Below, piece after piece: positions 8,319 through 16,574 of a DNA stretch of 64,000 nt (position 1 is the stretch's first letter; each line of letters starts with the position of its first letter). A program made the translations under genes and the position numbers. The notes beneath the pieces are model-generated. The model was not told the origin of the DNA and searched no databases. It saw only the letters and a program-made list of their open reading frames with translations. The stretch is from Saccharothrix tamanrassetensis (GTDB lineage Bacteria > Actinomycetota > Actinomycetes > Mycobacteriales > Pseudonocardiaceae). The stretch is taken from contig NZ_JACHJN010000004.1 of NCBI RefSeq assembly GCF_014203665.1, positions 434,001 through 498,000 on the forward strand. Reading direction: 5' to 3'.

Positions 8319-8387
8319 GAGCCGACCCTAGGAGCCGCCGGACCGCCTCGCACGACGGGAACCCACGACCGGAGGAGGCCCACGACG

Positions 8388-8423
8388 AAGGCCCGCGCTC
8401 CCGGGAACCGGGGCACGGGCCTT
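8388..8423 (-). terminator. Hairpin terminator of gltA
   Basis: Perfect 8-bp stem AAGGCCCG (8388-8395) with CGGGCCTT (8416-8423), loop 20 nt with internal pairing. It lies 17 bases after the citrate synthase stop on the minus strand. Confidence 0.7.
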
Positions 8424-8439
8424 GCTCGGGTCGTGGACG

Positions 8440-9753
8440 TCAGCGCTGGTCGAGCGGCACGAAGTCGCGTTCCGGGGAGCCGACGTAGATCTGCCGCGGG
8501 CGGCCGATCTTGGTGGCCGGGTCCTGGATCATCTCGCGCCAGTGCGCGATCCAGCCGGGCAGCCGGCCCAGGGCGAACAGGACGGTGAAGAACTTCGTCG
8601 GGAAGCCCATGGCCCGGTAGATCAGACCGGTGTAGAAGTCCACGTTCGGGTACAGCTTGCGCTCGATGAAGTAGTCGTCGGCGAGCGCCGTCTCCTCGAG
8701 CTTCTTGGCGATGTCCAGCAGCTGGTCGTCGGCGCCGAGCTTGCCGAGGATCTCGTCCGCGGTCTTCTTGATGATCGCCGCGCGCGGGTCGTAGTTCTTG
8801 TAGACCCGGTGGCCGAAGCCCATCAGGCGGACGCCGTCCTCCTTGTTCTTCACCTTGCGCACGAAGGAGTCGACGTCGCCGCCCTCGGCCCGGATCTTCT
8901 CCAGCATCTCCAGCACCGCGCTGTTCGCGCCGCCGTGCAGCGGGCCGAACAGTGCGTTGATGCCGGCCGAGATGGAGGCGAACAGGTTGGCCTCGGACGA
9001 GCCCACCAGCCGCACCGTCGACGTGGAGCAGTTCTGCTCGTGGTCGGCGTGCAGCACGAACAGCAGGTCCAGCGCGCGGACCAGGTCCGGGTCCACGTCG
9101 TAGGGCTCGGCCGGGAAGCCGAACGTCATCCGCAGGAAGTTCTCCACCAGGCCCAGCGAGTTGTCCGGGTAGAGGAACGGCTGGCCGACCGACTTCTTGT
9201 ACGCGTAGGCCGCGATGGTCGGCACCTTGGCCAGCAGCCGGATGGTGGAGATCTCCACCTGGTTGGCGTCGAACGGGCTCAGGCTGTCCTGGTAGAACGT
9301 GGACAGCGCGGACACCGCGGAGGACAGCACCGGCATCGGGTGCGCGTCGCGCGGAAAGCCGTCGAAGAACCGTTTCAGGTCCTCGTGCAGCAGGGTGTGT
9401 CGGCTGATCTTGGACGAGAACTCGTCCAGTTGCGCCTGCGTCGGCAGCTCGCCGTAGATGAGCAGGTAGCTGACCTCGATGAAGTTCGAGCGCTGGGCGA
9501 GCTGTTCGATCGGGTAGCCGCGGTAGCGCAGGATCCCCGCGTCACCGTCGATGTAGGTGATCTCGGAAGAGCAGGACGCGGTGTTCACGAAGCCGCTGTC
9601 CAGGGTGACCAGGCCGGTGGTGGCCAGGAGCTTGCCGAGATCGATACCGGGCGCACCCTCGGTGGCCGGTACTACCTTCATCTCGTGCTCTCCGCCCTGA
9701 TGGCGCAGCGCGACGGTACGGGTGTCGTTCGGCGCAGTCGTCGCGTCGGGCAT
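8440..9753 (-). CDS. gltA: Citrate synthase
   Basis: 437 residues, the size of hexameric-type bacterial citrate synthases. It condenses oxaloacetate and acetyl-CoA to citrate in the first step of the TCA cycle. Catalytic residues are seen in [23 protein letters not shown] and YPNVDFYTG (catalytic Asp). The N-terminal 60 residues include the beta domain of the long type. ATG at 9753 has GAGAGGG about eight bases upstream. It is the main citrate synthase; a shorter paralogue lies at 23022. The 266 bases upstream (9754-10019) hold GC-rich sequence with no gene. Confidence 0.97.
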   Translation of the reverse strand: MPDATTAPNDTRTVALRHQGGEHEMKVVPATEGAPGIDLGKLLATTGLVTLDSGFVNTASCSSEITYIDGDAGILRYRGYPIEQLAQRSNFIEVSYLLIYGELPTQAQLDEFSSKISRHTLLHEDLKRFFDGFPRDAHPMPVLSSAVSALSTFYQDSLSPFDANQVEISTIRLLAKVPTIAAYAYKKSVGQPFLYPDNSLGLVENFLRMTFGFPAEPYDVDPDLVRALDLLFVLHADHEQNCSTSTVRLVGSSEANLFASISAGINALFGPLHGGANSAVLEMLEKIRAEGGDVDSFVRKVKNKEDGVRLMGFGHRVYKNYDPRAAIIKKTADEILGKLGADDQLLDIAKKLEETALADDYFIERKLYPNVDFYTGLIYRAMGFPTKFFTVLFALGRLPGWIAHWREMIQDPATKIGRPRQIYVGSPERDFVPLDQR

Positions 9754-10019
9754 TCAGAGTCCCTCTCACGCTAGGGCGGGGTGGCCTCGTGCGGGTTCTC
9801 GCACGCGCGTGCGCGGACGTGAGGCGTCCCGCACCGCAGCACCACCCCGTTGGGGTCCTGTCAGTTGTGCCACGCTAGTCGGCGGCCAACCCGCTCCACA
9901 GCCGCGGCGTGAACCGATTCTGCGAGGTGGGACCGGCATCACTCGGATGCACGGTGGCTAGCGCGCATCCCCCACCGTAGCCCGTTCGCCGTGTTTCTCC
10001 ACCTCACGCCGGGTGAGAG

Positions 10020-10958
10020 CTAGGTCATCTCCAGCTCGCGTTTGAACGGCGGTTCCGCTCCGGCCCGGGAGCAGGTAATGGCCGCCGCCGCACCGGCGTA
10101 GGCCAGCGCCTCGGCCCACTTCCCGCCGTCCATGCCGCGGACGGCCTCGGTGGACAGCGCGTCGTGTTCGTGCAGCCACGCCAGCAGCGAGCCCTGCACG
10201 GTGTCGCCCGCGCCGATGGTGTCGACCACCGCCACCGGGGTTGGTGGGACGCGGATCACCTCGCCACCACCGGTGAGCACGGCCAGCCCGTCACCACCGC
10301 GGGTGAGCACCACGGCCGCCGGGCCGGCGCTCTGCCAGTCGCGCACGACGTCGAGCACCTCGTCCTCGGACGCGTCCCCGGGCAGGTCGACCAGCCACCG
10401 GGCGTCGTCGACGGAGACCTTCAGCAGGCCGACGTGCGCGAGCCACGTGTCGTACCGGTCGCGGTAGGCCGGTGGGTCGTGGATCAGGCCGGCGCGGATG
10501 TTCGGGTCCAGCACGGTCAGCGCGCCCCGTTCCGCCTCCCGCCACAGCACCCGCTCGTACGTGCTCGCCCCCGGCTCCAGGACCAGTGACAACGTGCCGA
10601 AGGACACCGCTCGCACGTCGGCGGGCAGCGGTCCCGGATCGGTCACCTGCCGGTCGGCGGTGCCCTCCACGTAGAACGAGTAGCGCGCGGAGCCGTCCTC
10701 GCCGAGGCCGACCACGGCCAGCGTCGTGGGCTCCGGTCCGCGCTGCACCAGGTCGGTGCGCACGTTCGCGGTGTGCAGCCGGTCCAGCAGGCGGTCGCCG
10801 AACAGGTCGGTCGACACCCGGGACAGGAAGCCCACCGGCGCCCCCAGCCGCCCGGCGGCGACGGCCACGTTGTACGGGCCGCCGCCGAGCCGTGGCGCGA
10901 GGTTGCCCTCCGCCGTGGGTACGAGGTCGACCAGGGCCTCACCGGCAACGACGATCAC
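10020..10958 (-). CDS. PfkB-family carbohydrate kinase (fructokinase-like)
   Basis: 312 residues. It shows both PfkB signatures: an N-terminal GGGPYNVAVAAGRLG with sugar-binding glycines, and a C-terminal DTIGAGDTVQGSLLAWL carrying the catalytic Asp and anion hole. It phosphorylates a sugar, probably fructose or a related hexose, with ATP; the exact sugar cannot be read. It overlaps the upstream TetR gene by ATGA, so the two form an operon and the kinase substrate or product may be linked to the TetR ligand. No hairpin is seen after its stop. Confidence 0.88.
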   Translation of the reverse strand: MIVVAGEALVDLVPTAEGNLAPRLGGGPYNVAVAAGRLGAPVGFLSRVSTDLFGDRLLDRLHTANVRTDLVQRGPEPTTLAVVGLGEDGSARYSFYVEGTADRQVTDPGPLPADVRAVSFGTLSLVLEPGASTYERVLWREAERGALTVLDPNIRAGLIHDPPAYRDRYDTWLAHVGLLKVSVDDARWLVDLPGDASEDEVLDVVRDWQSAGPAAVVLTRGGDGLAVLTGGGEVIRVPPTPVAVVDTIGAGDTVQGSLLAWLHEHDALSTEAVRGMDGGKWAEALAYAGAAAAITCSRAGAEPPFKRELEMT

Positions 10959-11551
10959 GCCTGGCTCCGTTCTCTGCGCAGCCCGTCCAGCAGTAGTTCA
11001 CCCAGGGCGGTGAACGCCTCGGCGTCGGACACTCCCGCGCGCCGCGTCAGCACACCGGTCTGGATGCCTTCGATGAGCAGCCCCGCCATCTCGGCGATGA
11101 GGGTCGCATGGACTTCGCGGAACACGCCGTCCTTGACGCCCTCCTGGATGAACGAGCGGATCCGCTCGGCGGCGGCACGGGCATTGCGCTCATAGGTGGA
11201 CCGGGTCGGCGCGAAGGCCGACACATCCGCGATGAACTGCCCGGATGCCCGGCGCAGCTCCTCCGCCGCAGCCGCCAGGTACGTGCCGACGCGGGCGCGC
11301 ACGTCGTGCGTCTCGGCCACCCGCTGCTCGATGCGTTCGGCCGCGCCCTTGAAGTACCGGCCGACGACGCGCACCGCGAGCTGCTCCTTGCTCGCCGCGA
11401 GCGCGTACAGGGTGGACTTGGAGCAGTGCAGGCGGGCCGCGAGGTCGTCCAGCGTGAAGTGCGCGAACCCCTCGGCGAGCACCAGCGCCTCCAGCCGGCC
11501 GAGCAGGTCGACCTGCCGGGGCGTGAGTGTTCTGCGCGCGATCGAGGTCAT
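10955..11551 (-). CDS. TetR-family transcriptional regulator
   Basis: 198 residues. The N-terminal HTH domain (about 10-60) contains FTLDDLAARLHCSKSTLYALAASKEQL, shown here as the helix-turn-helix core LHCSKSTLYALAASKEQL. The C-terminal ligand domain is of the type with an RSTYERNARAAAERIR segment. It is divergent from an acyl-CoA dehydrogenase and co-transcribed with a sugar kinase. The 108-bp divergent gap holds two palindromes that are probable operators, so it likely represses itself and the dehydrogenase. Ligand unknown; an acyl-CoA is an attractive guess. Confidence 0.88.
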   Translation of the reverse strand: MTSIARRTLTPRQVDLLGRLEALVLAEGFAHFTLDDLAARLHCSKSTLYALAASKEQLAVRVVGRYFKGAAERIEQRVAETHDVRARVGTYLAAAAEELRRASGQFIADVSAFAPTRSTYERNARAAAERIRSFIQEGVKDGVFREVHATLIAEMAGLLIEGIQTGVLTRRAGVSDAEAFTALGELLLDGLRRERSQA

Positions 11552-11577
11552 GGCACGACTCTGTCACAGACCCTGGC

Positions 11578-11614
11578 GACAGTACTGCCGTACGTCCTAC
11601 AGTACTGCTGTCAG
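11578..11614. promoter_or_regulatory. Putative TetR operator pair
   Basis: Two copies of the perfect palindrome CAGTACTG, at 11580-11587 and 11600-11607, lie exactly 20 bases (two helical turns) apart in the gap between the divergent tetR and acyl-CoA dehydrogenase genes. They are bracketed by GACAG and CTGTC. The spacing is what cooperative TetR dimers would need. Assignment is by position and symmetry only. Confidence 0.6.
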
Positions 11615-11659
11615 TACGCTGCCCTTGACCGGCAGCCCGAGCCGTCCCGGAGGTCGACG

Positions 11660-12802
11660 ATGCCCGCCGAGCGCCTGCTGCCCACCACCGAAGCCGAGGA
11701 CCTGCTGGCCCTGGTCCGGGAGATCGCCCGCGACGAGCTGGCCCCGCACGCGGCCGAGGCCGAGGAGCAGGAGCGCTTCCCGAGGGACGAGTTCCGGCTG
11801 CTCGGCAAGAGCGGCCTGCTGGGGCTGCCGTACCCGGAGCGGTTCGGCGGCGGCGAGCAGCCGTACGAGGTCTACCTGCAGGCGCTGGAGGAGATCGCGT
11901 CCGCGTGGATGTCCGTCGGCGTGGGGCTCTCGGTGCACGTGATGTCGAGCTACGCGCTGGCGACGTTCGGCACGGACGCCCAGAAGGACCGCTGGCTCCC
12001 GGAGATCGTGGAAGGCGACCGACTCGGCGGCTACGCCCTGTCCGAGTCCCAGGCGGGCTCCGACGCCGGCGCGCTGACCACCCGCGCGGTGCTCAACGGC
12101 GACCACTACGTCGTCAACGGGACGAAGGCGTGGATCACGCACGCGGGCGCGGCCGACTTCTACACCCTCATGGCCCGCACGGCGGACACCGGCGGCAAGG
12201 GCATCAGCTGCTTCCTCGCACCCGGCCACACCGAGGGCCTGACCGCCGCCGCGCCGGAGCGCAAGATGGGCCTCACCGGCTCGATCACCGCCCAACTCCG
12301 GTTCGAGGACGTGCGGATCGACCGCGACCGGCTGATCGGCGACGAGGGCGACGGCCTGAAGATCGCACTGTCCGCTCTGGACTCCGGCCGGCTCGGCATC
12401 TCGGCGTGCGCGGTGGGGCTGGCGCAGGCGGCGCTGGACGAGGCGGTGGCGTACGCCAAGCAGCGCACCCAGTTCGGCCGGGCGATCATCGACTTCCAGG
12501 GCTTGGAGTTCATGCTGGCCGACATGGCGGCGGCGGTCGAGTCGGCCCGCGCCACCTACCTGTCCGCCGCCCGCCGACGGGACCGCGGCCTGCCGTTCAC
12601 CCGGCAGGCGGCCATCGCGAAGCTCGTCTGCACCGACGCGGCCATGAAGGTCACCACGGACGCCGTGCAGGTGCTCGGCGGGGCGGGCTACACCCGTGAC
12701 TTCCCGGTGGAGCGCTACATGCGCGAGGCCAAGGTGCTCCAGATCTTCGAGGGCACCAACCAGATCCAGCGCCTGGTCATCGGCCGCGAACTCCGCCGCT
12801 GA
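11660..12802 (+). CDS. Acyl-CoA dehydrogenase
   Basis: 380 residues, the usual family length. FAD-dependent alpha,beta-oxidation of an acyl-CoA thioester. Seen are YALSESQAGSDAGAL (FAD and substrate site), WITHAGAADFY, and the C-terminal signature QVLGGAGYTRDFPVERYMREAKVLQIFEGTNQ, recognisable by its core QIFEGTNQIQRLVIGR; the Glu in FEGTNQ is the catalytic base position of short-chain enzymes. ATG at 11660 follows GGAGG by five bases. Divergent from a TetR gene that probably controls it. Chain-length preference cannot be read. Confidence 0.93.
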   Translation: MPAERLLPTTEAEDLLALVREIARDELAPHAAEAEEQERFPRDEFRLLGKSGLLGLPYPERFGGGEQPYEVYLQALEEIASAWMSVGVGLSVHVMSSYALATFGTDAQKDRWLPEIVEGDRLGGYALSESQAGSDAGALTTRAVLNGDHYVVNGTKAWITHAGAADFYTLMARTADTGGKGISCFLAPGHTEGLTAAAPERKMGLTGSITAQLRFEDVRIDRDRLIGDEGDGLKIALSALDSGRLGISACAVGLAQAALDEAVAYAKQRTQFGRAIIDFQGLEFMLADMAAAVESARATYLSAARRRDRGLPFTRQAAIAKLVCTDAAMKVTTDAVQVLGGAGYTRDFPVERYMREAKVLQIFEGTNQIQRLVIGRELRR

Positions 12803-12889
12803 CACCTCCGGGGCGGCCCGCGCGACGCCGACTTCGTCCGAGCCGGCGCACGAACGCGGTCATCGTGACCTGACGACGTCCACGGGCGT

Positions 12890-14083
12890 TCAGGATTCCC
12901 GGTGGAACGGGCTCTCCACCACGCCCTCGCCGTCGGCGTACCGGTAGACCTCGCGGCCGTCCACGAACACCCGCAGCGCCCGGCTCATCACGTCCAGCGG
13001 GTCGCCGGACCAGATCACCACGTCGCCGTCCAGGCCGGGCCGCAACGACCCGACCCGGTCGTCCAAGCCCATGATCCGGGCCGGGTTCACGGTGATCGAC
13101 GCCAGCGCCACGGCACGGTCCAGCCCCTCCTTCACCGCCAGCGTCGCCTGGTGCACCAGGAAGTGGATGGGCACCACCGGGTGGTCCGTGGTGATCGCGA
13201 TCTCGACGCCGGCCCGCGCCAGCACACCGGGCGTGCGCAGGGACCGGCCGCGCAGTTCGACCTTCGAGCGGGTGGCGAACAGCGGGCCGATGATCACCGG
13301 GACCTCCCGTTCCGCCAACAGGTCCGCGATCAGGTGACCTTCGGTGCCGTGGTTCACGATGAGCCGGTAGCCGAACTCCTCGGCCAGTCGCAGGGCGGTG
13401 GCGATGTCGTCCGCGCGGTGGCAGTGCTGGGACCACGGCAGCGAGCCGTCCAGCACGCGCGACAGCACTTCCAGCGTGGTGTCCCGGTCGAACGGCCCCT
13501 CGGCCGCCGCCTTCCTCGCCGCGTAGTCCTGCGCCTTGGTGAACGCGTCCCGGATGACGGCCGCGACGCCCTGGCGGGTCGACGGGAGCTTCTTCTGGTC
13601 CCCGTAGACCCGCTTCGGGTTCTCGCCCAGCGCGCTCTTCACGCTCACCGGCTCGCGGACGAGCATGTCGTCCACGGTGCGGCCCCAGCACTTCACCGCG
13701 ACGGTCTGCCCGCCGATCACGTTGCCGGAGCCGGGCTTGACCACCGCCGTGGTGACGCCACCCGAGAGGGCGTCCGCGAAACCGAGGTCGGCGGGGTTGA
13801 TGGCGTCCAACGCGCGCAGCCGTGCCCCGTTGGGGTCGGTCATCTCGTTGGTGTCCTGCCCCGCCCAGCCCTCGCCCTCCTCGTGCACGCCGAGGTGGCC
13901 GTGGGCCTCCACGAACCCGGGCAGCACCCAGCCGCCGTCGGCGGACACGACCGGCACGCCGTCCGGCACGGTGACGTCCGCGCCGACCGCGACGATCTTG
14001 CCGTCCTGGATCAGGACGGTCCCGTTCTCGACGGGATCCCCGGACACCGGGACGACGTAACCACCCGTGATCGCGACGTTCAT
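12890..14083 (-). CDS. Amidohydrolase (imidazolonepropionase-like)
   Basis: 397 residues. Amidohydrolase superfamily: an N-terminal beta strand set, the metal motif HGHLG, VKPGSGNVIGG, a central lysine (VAVKCWG), later histidines (HCHRADD, VNHGTEGH) and the closing Asp in ITTDHPVVPIHF. This is the group annotated as imidazolonepropionase-like hydrolases; the real substrate is unknown. Start ATG at 14083 gives the standard MNVAITGG beginning; a GTG at 14101 directly after the stop of the preceding gene would add six residues. It follows the aldose epimerase gene with no gap, so they share a transcript. Confidence 0.85.
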   Translation of the reverse strand: MNVAITGGYVVPVSGDPVENGTVLIQDGKIVAVGADVTVPDGVPVVSADGGWVLPGFVEAHGHLGVHEEGEGWAGQDTNEMTDPNGARLRALDAINPADLGFADALSGGVTTAVVKPGSGNVIGGQTVAVKCWGRTVDDMLVREPVSVKSALGENPKRVYGDQKKLPSTRQGVAAVIRDAFTKAQDYAARKAAAEGPFDRDTTLEVLSRVLDGSLPWSQHCHRADDIATALRLAEEFGYRLIVNHGTEGHLIADLLAEREVPVIIGPLFATRSKVELRGRSLRTPGVLARAGVEIAITTDHPVVPIHFLVHQATLAVKEGLDRAVALASITVNPARIMGLDDRVGSLRPGLDGDVVIWSGDPLDVMSRALRVFVDGREVYRYADGEGVVESPFHRES

Positions 14084-14101
14084 GCTCAGCGACGCTAACA
14101 C

Positions 14102-14974
14102 CTAGTCCAGCGGGCGCAATCCCCAGCGGCCCGCCCACGAGTCGCCCGGATCGAGCCACAACAGGTCGACACCCGAGTTCAACGCGTCCGGCGGGCACGT
14201 CATCGGCTCGATCGCGACCGCCCGGCCACGACCGGGGTAGTTGCCGGGCGTGTACACCTGCACCCACTTGAAGTCCGGGTCGCCCCACACCTCCACCGCG
14301 CCACCGGGGCCGCGCAACACGTGCCGCACCAGGCCGTCCACCGGCTCACAGCCACCGAAAGGCGTGTCGAGTTCGACGCCTGCGAGCAGCTTGGCGACCC
14401 GGAAGTCGTAGTCGCCTTCGACCGGCACGGCCGGTCCCGACGGGATCATCGTCCCGGGGTCCAGCGGGAGCACCGTCGTGGCCGCCAACGACAGCGACGT
14501 CTCGTCGGTCAGGGACGCCCCCGCACGCGGGTACGGGTGCGTCCCGACCCCGAACGGCGTCCGCGCCGAGCCCACGTTGTGCACCGCGTGCGACACGGTC
14601 AACCCGTTGTCGTCCAACGCGTACGTGATGGAGGTCTTCAGCTCCACCGGCCACCCGAACCCGGCGACCGGCACCTCCAGCGACACCAACGACCCGGTGT
14701 GCTCGACCACGTTCCACATCGCCCGCCGCACCAACCCGTGGATCGCGTTGTTCCGGTCGGGTTCGGTGATCTCCAACTGCTGCTCGACGCCGTCCAGCAC
14801 CCACCGCCCGCCGGCCGTCCGGTTCGGCCACGGCACCAGCACCGCGCCACTGCCCATCGGCGGCTCGTCGTCGTACGTCTCCAGGTACGGCACACCACCG
14901 ACCTCGAAAGACTTCAGTCCCGCACCGTCAGGTCGGATGACGGCGCGCGCCGCGCCGTGGGCGATCTCCAGCAT
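14102..14974 (-). CDS. Aldose 1-epimerase family protein
   Basis: 290 residues. It interconverts alpha and beta anomers of aldoses. Seen are VLVPWPNRTAGGRW, the catalytic-type NAIHGLVRRAMW, THPYPRAGAS and the closing IEPMTCPPDALNSG, typical of actinobacterial GalM-like proteins. ATG at 14974 has GGAAGG nine bases upstream; the ATG at 14983 overlaps that site and is less likely. It runs directly into the amidohydrolase gene. Confidence 0.9.
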   Translation of the reverse strand: MLEIAHGAARAVIRPDGAGLKSFEVGGVPYLETYDDEPPMGSGAVLVPWPNRTAGGRWVLDGVEQQLEITEPDRNNAIHGLVRRAMWNVVEHTGSLVSLEVPVAGFGWPVELKTSITYALDDNGLTVSHAVHNVGSARTPFGVGTHPYPRAGASLTDETSLSLAATTVLPLDPGTMIPSGPAVPVEGDYDFRVAKLLAGVELDTPFGGCEPVDGLVRHVLRGPGGAVEVWGDPDFKWVQVYTPGNYPGRGRAVAIEPMTCPPDALNSGVDLLWLDPGDSWAGRWGLRPLD

Positions 14975-15082
14975 GGCCGCCATCCTTCCACCGCCGGGAA
15001 GCCCGGGCAGTGCGCCGATCACCGGAGTCCGCAGCCACCACAAGGACGCACCGGGCCTCCGGGGAAGGTGCCTGGCCTGTAG

Positions 15083-15100
15083 TAGACCAGTCTGTATATT
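15083..15100. promoter_or_regulatory. Putative TetR operator with -10 element
   Basis: The near-palindrome TAGACCAGTCTGTA (15083-15096) overlaps the -10-like TATATT (15095-15100), which is only six bases before the ATG at 15107. TAGAC..GTCTA is a recurring operator core for YxaF/LmrA-type TetR proteins (family knowledge). The arrangement suggests an autorepressed leaderless promoter. Confidence 0.65.
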
Positions 15101-15106
15101 AAGATC

Positions 15107-15745
15107 ATGCCGCGCCGCACCGACACCCGTGAGCGCATGGTCCGCACCGCCGCCGACCTGTTCCACGCGCAGGGCTACCACGCGACCGGTCTCAACCAGG
15201 TGCTGGCGGAAGGCGGAGCGCCGAAGGGGTCGCTCTACTTCCACTTCCCCGGCGGCAAGGAGCAACTGGCCGTCGAAGCGGTGGCGTTGGCGGGCGACGA
15301 TCTCCGCACCGCGCTCGAGGCCGTCCTGAGCGGCACCGACGACCCGGTGGAAGGGCTCAACCAGGCGCTGGCCCTGCTCGGCGAGAACCTGGAGCGGTCG
15401 GACTTCAAGCACGGCTGCCCCATCGCGACCGTCGCCTTGGACGCGAGCGCCGACAGCGAACCGATCCGGGAAGCTTGTGCGGACGTCTACGACTCGTGGC
15501 AGCGGATCATCGCCGAACACCTGAACCGGCACGTCGCGGACGAACCGGCCGCGGGCGAAGCGGGCACGGACGAACCGGCCGCACACCAATCGGCGCCAGG
15601 CGAAGCCGCCACCGACGAACTGGCCACCGTCGTGCTGGCCGCCATCGAAGGCGCGGTCCTGCTCGCCCGCACCCGCCGCGACCTGTCCCCCCTCCACGCC
15701 GTGGGCGCACGCCTCGGTGCCCTCCTGGGAAGGCCAACCGGATGA
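15107..15745 (+). CDS. TetR-family regulator (YxaF/LmrA type)
   Basis: 212 residues. HTH: GLNQVLAEGGAPKGSLYFHF; the following FPGGKEQLAVEAV and the HGCPIATVALD motif place it in the YxaF/LmrA subgroup, which often controls drug exporters or oxidoreductases. An unusual low-complexity insertion (about residues 144-172, with the repeated word DEPAA and alternating GEA) interrupts the C-terminal domain. It overlaps the metallohydrolase gene by ATGA, so that is its likely partner. Leaderless promoter with an overlapping operator. Confidence 0.88.
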   Translation: MPRRTDTRERMVRTAADLFHAQGYHATGLNQVLAEGGAPKGSLYFHFPGGKEQLAVEAVALAGDDLRTALEAVLSGTDDPVEGLNQALALLGENLERSDFKHGCPIATVALDASADSEPIREACADVYDSWQRIIAEHLNRHVADEPAAGEAGTDEPAAHQSAPGEAATDELATVVLAAIEGAVLLARTRRDLSPLHAVGARLGALLGRPTG

Positions 15746-16542
15746 AGGTCCACCACCTGAACTGCGGCACCATGCGGCCGTTCAGCGGGAAGCTCGTCGA
15801 CGGGCGGGCGTCGGTGTTGCGCCGCGCCGAACTCGTCTGCCACTGCCTGCTGGTCGAGACCGACGACGAACTGGTCCTGGTCGACACCGGCATGGGCCTG
15901 CACGACGTGCGCGACCCGGCCGCCACCCTGCCCAGCCGGTTCCGCCGGCTGTGCCAGCCGGTCCTCAGCGAGACGGAGACCGCGTGGCACCAGGTCCGAC
16001 AGCTGGGTCACCGGCCCGAGGACGTCCGGCACGTCGTGCTGACCCACCTCGACGTCGACCACGCCGGCGGTGTGCGCGACTTCCCCGGGGCCAAGGTCCA
16101 CGTCCTGGCGGAAGAACTGGCCGACGCCGACAACCCCCGCTACTCCCGTGCCCAGTTCGACGGCGCCGACTGGGCCCCGCACGAACCGACCGGCGAGCGG
16201 TGGTTCGGGTTCGACGGCGTCCGCGAACTGCGCCCGGACATCCTGCTCGTGCCGCTGATCGGCCACACCCGAGGGCACACCGGGGTCGCCGTCGACACCG
16301 GTGACCGGTGGTTGCTGCACGCCGGTGACGCGTACTTCTTCCACGGTGAGAAGGACACCCCGCCCACCGTCACGCCGGGCCTGAAACTCATGCAGCAGAA
16401 GATGGAGACGATCCGCGAGCTGCGACTGTCCAATCAGGACCGACTGCGCGAACTCGTGCGCGACCACGGCGACCGGGTGGACGTGTTCTGCGCCCACGAC
16501 GTGGCGGAGCTGCGGCATCACCAGCTCCACCACGCCGGGTAG
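15742..16542 (+). CDS. Metallo-beta-lactamase-fold hydrolase
   Basis: 266 residues. Zinc-binding motif HLDVDHAGG (the HxxxDH signature with the first histidine in LTHLDVDH), then HTRGHTG and a C-terminal CAHDVAEL; an N-terminal LVDTGMG. This is the quorum-lactonase/glyoxalase II-like branch of the superfamily. Substrate unknown. Translation is coupled to the upstream TetR. Between its stop and 16575 there are three short GTAGCGG repeats of no clear role. Confidence 0.88.
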   Translation: MKVHHLNCGTMRPFSGKLVDGRASVLRRAELVCHCLLVETDDELVLVDTGMGLHDVRDPAATLPSRFRRLCQPVLSETETAWHQVRQLGHRPEDVRHVVLTHLDVDHAGGVRDFPGAKVHVLAEELADADNPRYSRAQFDGADWAPHEPTGERWFGFDGVRELRPDILLVPLIGHTRGHTGVAVDTGDRWLLHAGDAYFFHGEKDTPPTVTPGLKLMQQKMETIRELRLSNQDRLRELVRDHGDRVDVFCAHDVAELRHHQLHHAG

Positions 16543-16574
16543 CGGTTACGTCGTAGCGGGCTATGGCGTAGCGG

